Shown: piece by piece, positions 1-4,660 of the stretch
Layout of the letters: every line of letters begins with the position of its first letter
How positions within the stretch are numbered: the first letter of the stretch is position 1
Source of the DNA: Bacteroidota bacterium
GTDB lineage: Bacteria > Bacteroidota > Bacteroidia > Bacteroidales > Prolixibacteraceae
NCBI GenBank assembly: GCA_030691295.1
Contig: JAUYEQ010000490.1
Coordinates: 1-5,680, forward strand
Reading direction: 5' to 3'
DNA: 5,680 nt
Notes under the pieces: model-generated
Database searches by the model: none
Seen by the model: the letters and a program-made list of their open reading frames with translations, nothing else
Told to the model about the DNA's origin: nothing
Translations under genes and position numbers: made by a program

Positions 1-121
1 TTCCTTTCTGTAATATTTTCCTACCTGGTTCTGTAGTCCTAAAGTATTCGAAATAGGGGTTCCAACTATCAAATCCATATTCGTTGGCTATTATGTTTTT
101 GATGTTTTCTATCTGGCACAT
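1..121 (-). CDS. Partial CDS of unknown function, N-terminal 40 residues
   Basis: Reading the minus strand from an ATG at 121, forty codons stay open to the window edge, so the 3' part of this gene lies outside. The peptide starts MCQIENIKNIIANEYGF and continues with an aromatic-rich stretch (SWNPYFEYFR) before a basic segment. This mixed composition looks like real protein rather than a chance frame, but I do not recognise the family. The frame is open upstream to a stop at 179-181, with possible TTG starts at 128-130 and 173-175. I prefer the ATG because a purine-rich GAAGAAA sits directly before it and because the TTG at 173 would start inside the long hairpin. No signal peptide or membrane segment is visible in these residues. 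The gene lies downstream of the small basic gene on the same strand, with the hairpin between them. The sequence beyond the edge would settle its identity. Confidence 0.45.
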   Translation of the reverse strand, partial: MCQIENIKNIIANEYGFDSWNPYFEYFRTTEPGRKILQKG

Positions 122-145
122 TTTCTTCAATTTATAATTAATAAC

Positions 146-231
146 TGAATATCTTCTGATGTTGTATTCTGACAATTTTCAATTGTCAGAATACAACATC
201 AATACCTCAAAATCCAGAATTGAGATATTCA
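146..231. repeat. Perfect 21-bp inverted repeat with 3-base loop, nested in a 9-bp outer inverted repeat
   Basis: Bases 157-177 are the exact reverse complement of 181-201, leaving only TTC (178-180) as a loop. A second exact 9-bp pair (TGAATATCT at 146-154, AGATATTCA at 223-231) encloses it, with a 21-base single-stranded side on the right (202-222). The stem is AT-rich, and neither direction has a U-run after it, so it is not a textbook intrinsic terminator. It lies between two minus-strand genes and could end or attenuate transcription from the small basic gene, protect an mRNA 3' end, or be a palindromic repeat or mobile-element remnant. The structure is seen directly; the role is unknown. 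Confidence 0.9.
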
Positions 232-233
232 TT

Positions 234-350
234 TCATCGTTGGTTTTTTCTCTTTTTAACTTTTCCCTCTTCTTTTTTGAGTTTCTTCTCGAGCTTTTTA
301 GCTTTCATATCTTTACTGGGTTCTTTTAAACCTATTCCCTTTTTTGCCAT
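234..350 (-). CDS. Small lysine-rich basic protein, 38 residues
   Basis: An ATG at 350 on the minus strand opens a 38-codon frame ending in TGA at 234-236. The protein begins MAKKGIGLKEPSKDMKAKK and is dominated by Lys and Glu, with an alternating charged helix-like stretch (KKLEKKLKKEEGK, about residues 18-30) and a very basic tail (VKKRKNQR). Such composition suggests a nucleic-acid- or ribosome-associated peptide, but this is inference from charge alone and no domain is recognised. The N-terminal part (GIGLKEPSKD) is not simple-sequence, which argues for a real gene. The region before the start is AT-rich with no Shine-Dalgarno, as is usual in Bacteroidota. A 5-bp hairpin (387-400) lies 37-50 bases upstream. 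The gene sits downstream of the rnk-like gene and upstream of the long hairpin. It could be spurious, since poly-lysine frames arise easily in A-rich DNA. Confidence 0.5.
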   Translation of the reverse strand: MAKKGIGLKEPSKDMKAKKLEKKLKKEEGKVKKRKNQR

Positions 351-386
351 GATTTTAACTTTGAAGTTTAACTAAAACAAAAATTA

Positions 387-400
387 ACCTGTTTTCAGGT
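387..400. repeat. Short hairpin upstream of the small basic gene
   Basis: ACCTG (387-391) and CAGGT (396-400) are perfect complements around a TTTT loop. It lies 37 bases upstream of the ATG at 350 on the minus strand, next to the end of repeat copy A. It may be a small regulatory palindrome or chance; there is no supporting context beyond position. Confidence 0.35.
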
Positions 401-411
401 AAATAAATATT

Positions 412-510
412 GAGTCTGTACCAAAAAGTCCAAATTCCTTGATTTTCAACAACACTACCCCAGACTCTGAAAGTAGCATCCGTTGAAAATCAACGAATTC
501 TCGAAGTCCC
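412..510. repeat. Repeat copy A, diverged and apparently incomplete, downstream of rnk-like gene
   Basis: Bases 413-450 match 1082-1119 at 30 of 38 positions, and 481-510 match 1149-1178 at 23 of 30. The order and orientation are the same, and the middle is more diverged with one base of length difference. The copy has its own internal structure: a perfect 12-bp inverted repeat (439-450 with 482-493, 31-base loop), a GAGTCTG/CAGACTC pair (412-418 with 461-467), and CGTTG/CAACG (481-485 with 491-495). I cannot find the partner of the left end that copy B has, so its right end seems lost or decayed. It fills most of the 219-bp gap between the rnk-like and small basic genes. Confidence 0.7.
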
Positions 511-569
511 ATTCCGGAAATTTTAACCAGTTAGATGGCAAGTTTATTGATTTGATTTTTTTGATCATA

Positions 570-983
570 TTAGACAGTGAATTCGCCATTCGATTCCGGC
601 TGGTAAATAATTTTTTTGATCATCATCTCTTTCTTTCCCAACGGAACTTCAAATGATATTTTACTCCCTGCCTTATAACCTAAGATCGCACTTCCCACCA
701 GCGACAATATTGAAACATTTCCTTTCTTGAAGTCTGCATCAATTGGATATACAAGCTTTACAATCAATGATTTATTGGTGTCTAAATCCATGATTTCAAC
801 CGTTGAATTCATTGTTACTATTTCGGGTGAGATCTGTTTGGGATCAACTCTTTCTGCCCTGGCAATTTCTTCCGCTAAAACTGAGATATTCTTAAGTTCT
901 CCGTTCTTTGATTGTTTTAATGACGTGATAAGATTACACAGTCGCACGTAATCCAGGTCTGTAATTTTAATTTTACCTTCCAT
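570..983 (-). CDS. rnk: Rnk-like GreA/GreB C-terminal-domain protein, 137 residues
   Basis: This protein resembles the regulator of nucleoside diphosphate kinase (Rnk) and the C-terminal FKBP-like domain of GreA/GreB. Members of this family bind the RNA polymerase secondary channel and modulate transcription. The C-terminal domain covers about residues 52-136: VTMNSTVEIMDLDT (57-70), LVYPIDAD (77-84), a VSILSLVGSAILGYKAG stretch (90-106) that is the family's 'S-LGxALLGxxxG' signature, and the closing IIYQPE (125-130). Residues 1-50 form a short helical arm, too short for the full GreA coiled coil, and the total equals the usual Rnk length of about 136. The frame is open 86 codons further upstream, but that extension runs through the repeat at 1082-1237 and does not resemble the family. 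I therefore take the ATG at 983 (MEGKIKITDLDYVRL). No Shine-Dalgarno is seen. Diverged repeats flank the gene on both sides, and the next gene upstream is divergent. Family assignment is strong; the exact partner is unknown. Confidence 0.85.
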   Translation of the reverse strand: MEGKIKITDLDYVRLCNLITSLKQSKNGELKNISVLAEEIARAERVDPKQISPEIVTMNSTVEIMDLDTNKSLIVKLVYPIDADFKKGNVSILSLVGSAILGYKAGSKISFEVPLGKKEMMIKKIIYQPESNGEFTV

Positions 984-1082
984 TTCTGAATAGTTTAGAA
1001 TTATATAAATCGTATAAATTGCTTGAATTGAATTATCTGAAAATTGAATCAACTTTCCGAAAGATTCTTCAACTACAAATAA

Positions 1083-1237
1083 GTCTGCTCCGAAAAGTCT
1101 GAATTTCTCGATTTTCATCGTTGAAAATCTGACTTCTAAAGGAGGACTCGTTGAAAATCGATTAATTTTCGGAGCCTCTTTAGGCGATTCCAGACTGCAT
1201 GCCGGCAGTTGGGTGGTTTTGACTTTTCGGAGTAGAC
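1083..1237. repeat. Repeat copy B: 155-bp element with 17-bp terminal inverted repeats
   Basis: The left end GTCTGCTCCGAAAAGTC (1083-1099) and right end GACTTTTCGGAGTAGAC (1221-1237) are reverse complements with one mismatch. Inside are four hairpins in a row: GATTTTCA/TGAAAATC with a TCGT loop (1110-1129), GAAAAT/ATTTTC (1153-1170), GCCT/AGGC (1174-1185) and ACTGC/GCAGT (1194-1209). It encodes nothing recognisable, and I see no clear target-site duplication. The plan of long closing stem plus internal hairpins fits a small non-autonomous mobile element (MITE-like), a REP/BIME-type repeat, or a structured RNA. The left 97 bp share sequence with copy A at 412-510. Confidence 0.7.
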
Positions 1238-1259
1238 ACAACTTTTGCCTGTCTACACA

Positions 1260-1277
1260 TTTTTAGTATTTTTAGTA
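1260..1277. repeat. Tandem pair of TTTTTAGTA
   Basis: The 9-mer TTTTTAGTA occurs twice back to back (1260-1268 and 1269-1277) and is followed by a run of A. It lies just outside the right end of repeat copy B. It is probably replication slippage in AT-rich DNA, although a T-rich tract after the 7-bp inverted pair at 1232-1256 could act as a weak terminator on the plus strand. Confidence 0.6.
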
Positions 1278-1287
1278 AAAAAAAACA

Positions 1288-1309
1288 GATCCGTTTAAAA
1301 AAACGAATC
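1288..1309. repeat. Imperfect 9-bp inverted repeat (GATCCGTTT / AAACGAATC)
   Basis: GATCCGTTT (1288-1296) and AAACGAATC (1301-1309) pair at 8 of 9 positions around an AAAA loop. It lies 7 bp left of the operator-like palindrome. On the minus strand it could be a hairpin in a transcript leader; on DNA it could be a second, weaker protein-binding site. Its sequence differs from the palindrome, so it need not bind the same factor. Confidence 0.45.
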
Positions 1310-1316
1310 AATTAAA

Positions 1317-1348
1317 ATCGGATACGACATTAATATATCGTATCCGAT
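1317..1348. promoter_or_regulatory. Perfect 11-bp palindrome, candidate operator of the MarR-like regulator
   Basis: ATCGGATACGA (1317-1327) and TCGTATCCGAT (1338-1348) are exact reverse complements separated by ten AT-rich bases. Arm centres are 21 bp apart, two helical turns, as expected for a dimeric DNA-binding protein meeting one face of the helix. It ends 46 bp before the ATG of the winged-helix gene at 1395. Autoregulation through such a site is common in the MarR family, so an operator is the best reading, but no binding evidence exists. The alternative is an RNA stem-loop in the leader. It is not followed by a U-run, so it is not an intrinsic terminator. Confidence 0.55.
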
Positions 1349-1394
1349 GCAAATCTAGTGAATCTTTTTGTATTTTCACACAAAAATTATTTCA

Positions 1395-2084
1395 ATGAAG
1401 AATAAGTATGGTGTTATAAAACAGATAATAGACCTTTACGAGGAATATGAGTTGGAACAGAAACACTTAAATGTCCTGGATTTTGCCAGATGGATTATCG
1501 CCAGGGAATATGAAGAACCGGAACCCGAAGAAAAAGGAACAGATAGTGTCAGTAAATCATCATCATTTCCCTTTATCAATAAATTTGACGACAAAACACG
1601 ATTTCTGGAAACAACCGCCAGAATTGCCCGATACCATGAGTTTTATGCCCGCAAAGCATTAAAGGATATGGTTATAAATACACGCCTGGAGTTCCTGTTC
1701 CTTCAAACTGTTAACATGTTGGAGAAGGCTAAAAAGACTGACTTGATTAATATCTACCACCTTGAATACACCACGGGAATGGATACAATCAAACGATTAA
1801 TCAACAATGGTTTATTGTATGAAATTCAGGATGAAACAGATAAACGGATTAAACAGCTTGTCCTTTCCGATTTTGGAAAAGAAATATTAGTTCTTGCCAA
1901 TAAAAGAATGAATGACGAAAGTGCTATGTTTTTTGCTGCTGTAAATGATAACAAGTGGAAAAAAGTATTACCTGTACTGGAAGAAATAGATAAGTTTCAT
2001 CATACTATTTATCAAAAGCACAGCGGTAAACCTTTTGCTGAAATATCTAATTTAGTGGATTCTCTTAAGCACCTATTCAAATAG
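1395..2084 (+). CDS. MarR-like winged-helix DNA-binding protein, 229 residues
   Basis: This is a probable transcription regulator. Residues about 94-168 fit a MarR-type winged helix: a helical lead-in (TRLEFLFLQTVNMLEKA), a helix-turn-helix with recognition helix near 126-139 (TTGMDTIKRLINNGLL), and a wing carrying ETDKRIKQLVLSDFGKEIL (147-165). That wing matches the family's 'DxR...L-LT--G' pattern and is the strongest evidence. The N-terminal 90 residues are longer than in classical MarR (about 140-150 residues in total). They contain an acidic linker (EEPEPEEKGTD, 40-50), a serine-rich turn and a dimerisation-type helix (71-93). The C-terminal helices (185-229) would complete the dimer interface. 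The frame could also start at a TTG at 1368, but the ATG at 1395 gives a sensible N-terminus (MKNKYGVIKQIIDLYEEYE). A perfect palindrome lies just upstream, and a HEAT-like gene follows after 31 bp. The ligand is unknown. Confidence 0.75.
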   Translation: MKNKYGVIKQIIDLYEEYELEQKHLNVLDFARWIIAREYEEPEPEEKGTDSVSKSSSFPFINKFDDKTRFLETTARIARYHEFYARKALKDMVINTRLEFLFLQTVNMLEKAKKTDLINIYHLEYTTGMDTIKRLINNGLLYEIQDETDKRIKQLVLSDFGKEILVLANKRMNDESAMFFAAVNDNKWKKVLPVLEEIDKFHHTIYQKHSGKPFAEISNLVDSLKHLFK

Positions 2085-2086
2085 AG

Positions 2087-2098
2087 TTTTAGCTAAAA
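2087..2098. repeat. 12-bp AT-rich palindrome between the MarR-like and HEAT-like genes
   Basis: TTTTAGCTAAAA is a perfect palindrome in the 31-bp gap after the regulator's stop. It has no loop and no following U-run, so it is a poor terminator. It does not argue against co-transcription of the two genes and may be chance. Confidence 0.35.
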
Positions 2099-2115
2099 AA
2101 AATCAAGATAGCAAT

Positions 2116-2649
2116 ATGACAGAAAATGAGCTTTATACATTGATTCTTTCATGGGAAAACATTGCTTTGGTAGTGCAGCATATTTCCATTTTTCCGGAGA
2201 ATTTAGATCGTTTAATGAGTATTGCGCTGAATGATCAACTGGATAAAAGCTGGCGGGCAATGTATCTGGCAGAAATGATCCATGAAAAACAGCCCAAACT
2301 TATTGTGCCTTTTCTTCCGTTGATGACCGAATTTTTGCTGACCACGCAAAATGCAAGTAAAAAAAGGCATCTGTTGAAACTGATCAGTCTTCATGATATT
2401 CCGGAAGAAAAAATGGCTTTGTTATTGAATTTTTGCATTGACGTGTTTACAAACTCTGAAGAACCAATTGCAGTGCGCGTTCATGCCATGCAAATTCTGT
2501 TCAATATTGCACAGAAAGAACCTGATTTTACAGGCGAACTGATCAGTTTAATCGAACATGAAATTGAATATCACGGTTCTGCCGGAATTTCGTCGAGAGG
2601 TGGAAAGTTGTTGAAAAAGCTATATAATATCAGACGACAGGTCACTTGA
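2116..2649 (+). CDS. HEAT-like all-helical protein of unknown function, 177 residues
   Basis: The sequence reads as paired amphipathic helices: about 27-58 (including WRAMYLAEMI), 62-92 (FLPLMTEFLL, then KKRHLLKLIS), 97-111, 116-135 (EEPIAVRVHAMQILFNIA, the most HEAT-like unit), 138-152 and 158-172. The features WRA near residue 46, KKRHLLKLI and PIAVRVHAMQ resemble a small conserved Bacteroidota protein. I recall relatives sometimes carrying the database name 'adenylosuccinate lyase', which this sequence does not support: it is far too short and lacks that enzyme's signature. No catalytic motif, signal peptide or membrane span is visible, so a cytoplasmic scaffold or protein-binding role is the reasonable guess. 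The start ATG at 2116 has only a weak purine stretch before it. It lies 31 bp after the MarR-like gene on the same strand and is probably co-transcribed. A promoter-like box for sufS begins 12 bp after its stop. Confidence 0.75.
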   Translation: MTENELYTLILSWENIALVVQHISIFPENLDRLMSIALNDQLDKSWRAMYLAEMIHEKQPKLIVPFLPLMTEFLLTTQNASKKRHLLKLISLHDIPEEKMALLLNFCIDVFTNSEEPIAVRVHAMQILFNIAQKEPDFTGELISLIEHEIEYHGSAGISSRGGKLLKKLYNIRRQVT

Positions 2650-2660
2650 TTTATTTCTCT

Positions 2661-2668
2661 TATCTTTG
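2661..2668 (+). promoter_or_regulatory. Bacteroidota-type -7 box (TATCTTTG) for sufS
   Basis: TATCTTTG matches the Bacteroidota -7 consensus TAnnTTTG exactly. It lies in the gap after the HEAT-like gene, about 60 bases before the sufS ATG, and would give a leader of roughly 50-55 bases. No good TTTG -33 element is seen at the usual distance upstream, which lowers confidence. If real, sufS and thuA have their own promoter and need not depend on the MarR-like unit. Confidence 0.5.
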
Positions 2669-2727
2669 GCGCACACAAGGAATATTCAATCCTGAATTGT
2701 TGTTTATTCCAAATTAATGTATTGATT

Positions 2728-3945
2728 ATGAGTTTCGATATTGAAAAAATACGTCAGGATTTTCCGATCCTGAACCAAAAAATATACAACCGCCCTCTGG
2801 TTTATTTTGATAACGCGGCCACCACGCAACGACCGCAACAGGTGATTGACGCGTTGAACCGAACCTACACCGAATACTACGGAAACATTCATCGTGCTGC
2901 ACATTTTCTGGCCGATAAGGCAACGCTTGCCTATGAGGATACCCGCGAAAAGGTGAGAAGCCTGATCAATGCTGAAACCCGTGAGCAGATTATCTTTACC
3001 AAGGGAGCTACTGAAAGCATCAATTTGGTTGCATTTTCTTACGGCGAAGCTTTTATTCAGGAAGGCGATGAAATCATCGTTTCGGAAATGGAACACCATT
3101 CGAACATTGTGCCGTGGCAACTGATGGCGCTACGTAAGAAGGCCACAATTGTGATGTTACCAATTGATGATAACGGACGTTTACTGGTTGAGGAACTGGA
3201 TTCTTTAATAACTGATCGCACCAGAATCATTGCAATAACGCATATTTCAAATGTACTGGGAACCATCAATCCAATAAAATTGATCACCGAAAAAGCACAT
3301 GCCCGTGGAATCCACGTTTTGGTTGATGGCGCCCAGGCAGTTCCTCATCTCAAAATCGACATTCAGGAGCTGGATGTTGATTTTTATGCATTCTCTGCCC
3401 ACAAAATGTATGGACCAAATGGTGTGGGCGTTCTCTACGGAAAAAAAGAACTGCTAAACAAAATGCCTCCTTACCAGGGAGGTGGCGAAATGATTTCGGA
3501 AGTAAGTTTTGCCGGAACAACCTACAACGAATTGCCTTATAAATTTGAAGCAGGAACGCCCAACATCAGCGGTGTAATTGCTTTTGGAGCAGCCATTGAT
3601 TACCTGCAAAACATCGGTTTGGAAACGGTCTCAACCCGCGAAACTGAATTGCTAAATTATGCAACTTCCGAATTGCTGAAAATTCCCGGATTGCGGATTT
3701 ACGGAACTCAGCCCGAAAAATCAGGCGTAATTTCGTTCAATGTTGAGGGAGTTCATTTCTTCGATTTGGGAACTATGCTCGATAAATTCGGGATTGCTGT
3801 CCGCACAGGGCACCATTGCGCAGATCCGCTGATGGCCCATTTTGGAATTCAGGGAACCGTGCGCGTTTCTTTCGCTTTTTACAATACGATGGAAGAAATC
3901 GACCGGTTTATTGAGGCTTTAAAAAAGGTGATTAGTATGTTTTAA
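2728..3945 (+). CDS. sufS: Cysteine desulfurase SufS (group II), 405 residues
   Basis: This is a PLP-dependent enzyme that takes sulfur from L-cysteine, forming alanine and an enzyme-bound persulfide, for Fe-S cluster assembly by the SUF system in the cytoplasm. All hallmark residues are present and their numbers coincide with those of Escherichia coli SufS: His123 (SEMEHHSNIVPWQ), Asp200 and Gln203 (VDGAQAVPH), the Schiff-base Lys226 in SAHKMYGP, the persulfide-carrying Cys364 in RTGHHCADP, and Arg379 in GTVRVSF. The RxGHHCA loop places it in group II (SufS/CsdA) rather than IscS/NifS. The length is normal (E. coli 406). I use the ATG at 2728; a TTG two codons earlier (2722) adds only MI. 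There is no Shine-Dalgarno. A TATCTTTG box lies about 60 bp upstream, and thuA follows after 9 bp. Neither sufBCD nor sufE/sufU is in view, so its sulfur acceptor is encoded elsewhere. Confidence 0.96.
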   Translation: MSFDIEKIRQDFPILNQKIYNRPLVYFDNAATTQRPQQVIDALNRTYTEYYGNIHRAAHFLADKATLAYEDTREKVRSLINAETREQIIFTKGATESINLVAFSYGEAFIQEGDEIIVSEMEHHSNIVPWQLMALRKKATIVMLPIDDNGRLLVEELDSLITDRTRIIAITHISNVLGTINPIKLITEKAHARGIHVLVDGAQAVPHLKIDIQELDVDFYAFSAHKMYGPNGVGVLYGKKELLNKMPPYQGGGEMISEVSFAGTTYNELPYKFEAGTPNISGVIAFGAAIDYLQNIGLETVSTRETELLNYATSELLKIPGLRIYGTQPEKSGVISFNVEGVHFFDLGTMLDKFGIAVRTGHHCADPLMAHFGIQGTVRVSFAFYNTMEEIDRFIEALKKVISMF

Positions 3946-3954
3946 TCTACAACT

Positions 3955-4656
3955 ATGAAACGATTTCAACTATTGATTCTAAGTCTATTTCTCATTGCTT
4001 CAGCTTCAGCAAAAAAGTTGAATGTAATTGTTGTTACCGGCGGCCATAATTTCGACCGTGAATCGTTTTTCGAGATGTTTGATTCATTTCAAGATATCAG
4101 CTATACCGAGTTAAAACATCCTGAAGCCAACCTTCAGCTTGGCACAATTGATCTGAAAACATTTGATGCAGTGGTTTTTTACGATATGCCGAAAACCATT
4201 TCCGAAGCAGAAAAAGAGAGCTATTATAAATTGCTGAAATCGGGCAAAGGATTGGTTTTTCTCCATCATTCGCAATGCTCTTATCAAGCTTGGGACGAAT
4301 ATATAACCATTGTTGGCGGCAAATACCACGAAGAAAAAAACACCCCGCAAACCTCCACCTATCAGCATGATGTGACTTTCGCAGTAAAAATAACCGATCA
4401 AAAACATCCGGTAACCAAAGGAATCAAGAACTTTGAAATTCTGGATGAAGTTTATGGCAACACCGAAGTTTTACCAGGCGTAACGCCATTGCTTACAACC
4501 GATCATCCGCAAAGCAGCAAAATAATCGGTTGGACACATAAAAAGGAAAATTCGCACATCGTCTATATTCAGCCGGGTCACGATAAAAATTCGTGGTTCA
4601 ATCCCAATTATCAGAAATTGGTAAAACAAGCCATTGCTTACGTTTCAGAAAAGTAA
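3955..4656 (+). CDS. Exported ThuA-like domain protein, 233 residues
   Basis: ThuA domains have a class I glutamine amidotransferase-like fold. Bacteroidota carry many secreted members linked to sugar metabolism, with biochemistry mostly unproven. The N-terminus is a signal peptide: KR, a hydrophobic core (LLILSLFLIA), then SASA-K with likely cleavage after residue 19. The domain follows directly: LNVIVVTGGHNFD (22-34), FDAVVFYDMP (70-79), GKGLVFLHHS (98-106, at the position of the amidotransferase nucleophile elbow but with no Cys there), DQKHPVTKGIKNFEILDEVYGN (148-169) and HIVYIQPGHD (201-210). The set of GGHNFD, LHHS, HPVTKG and PGHD is typical of the family. It is a single-domain protein of normal length. 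There are 9 bp between the sufS stop and this ATG, so it is probably co-transcribed with sufS, although no functional link is evident. A convergent serine hydrolase gene ends 4 bp past its stop. The substrate is not predictable. Confidence 0.85.
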   Translation: MKRFQLLILSLFLIASASAKKLNVIVVTGGHNFDRESFFEMFDSFQDISYTELKHPEANLQLGTIDLKTFDAVVFYDMPKTISEAEKESYYKLLKSGKGLVFLHHSQCSYQAWDEYITIVGGKYHEEKNTPQTSTYQHDVTFAVKITDQKHPVTKGIKNFEILDEVYGNTEVLPGVTPLLTTDHPQSSKIIGWTHKKENSHIVYIQPGHDKNSWFNPNYQKLVKQAIAYVSEK

Positions 4657-4660
4657 ATGA

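Larger units (their letters stand above)
984..1394. other. 411-bp non-coding divergent intergenic region
   Basis: This gap between the divergent rnk-like and MarR-like genes holds repeat copy B (1083-1237), a 7-bp inverted pair just past it (GTAGACA 1232-1238, TGTCTAC 1250-1256), a tandem 9-mer (1260-1277), an imperfect hairpin (1288-1309) and the operator-like palindrome (1317-1348). Promoters for both genes should lie here. I find no clean TAnnTTTG box on either strand; TATTTTCA at 1371-1378 is only a weak candidate for the plus-strand gene. A long minus-strand frame crosses 984-1241, but it reads through the repeat and is not supported as coding. Confidence 0.7.

Noticed and set aside
157..201. 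Intrinsic terminator
   Set aside because: The stem is long, but no U-run follows it on either strand and the stem is AT-rich throughout.
384..512. 42-codon minus-strand frame in repeat copy A (MGLREFVDFQ...KIKEFGLFGTD...), similar to KIEKFRLFGAD read from copy B
   Set aside because: The two copies share the frame only over the short KI-FGxD block. A one-base indel puts the other conserved block in different frames, so a conserved peptide is unlikely; this is better explained as shared repeat DNA.
727..951. Plus-strand frame opposite rnk
   Set aside because: It lies wholly antisense to a gene with clear family motifs and shows no domain of its own.
412..1237. CRISPR array
   Set aside because: There are only two diverged copies about 670 bp apart with a gene between them, and no regular spacing or spacers.
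1083..1237. Complete insertion sequence
   Set aside because: At 155 bp it is too short for a transposase, and no clear target-site duplication is seen.
984..1241. N-terminal extension of the rnk-like frame as coding
   Set aside because: It reads through the repeat with terminal inverted repeats, gives non-family sequence, and would make the protein 86 residues longer than Rnk.
1371..1378. TATTTTCA as the promoter -7 box of the MarR-like gene
   Set aside because: The last two bases differ from TAnnTTTG and there is no -33 element, so it is too weak to list as a feature.
2704..3287. Minus-strand frames opposite sufS
   Set aside because: They are antisense shadows of a strongly conserved enzyme gene.
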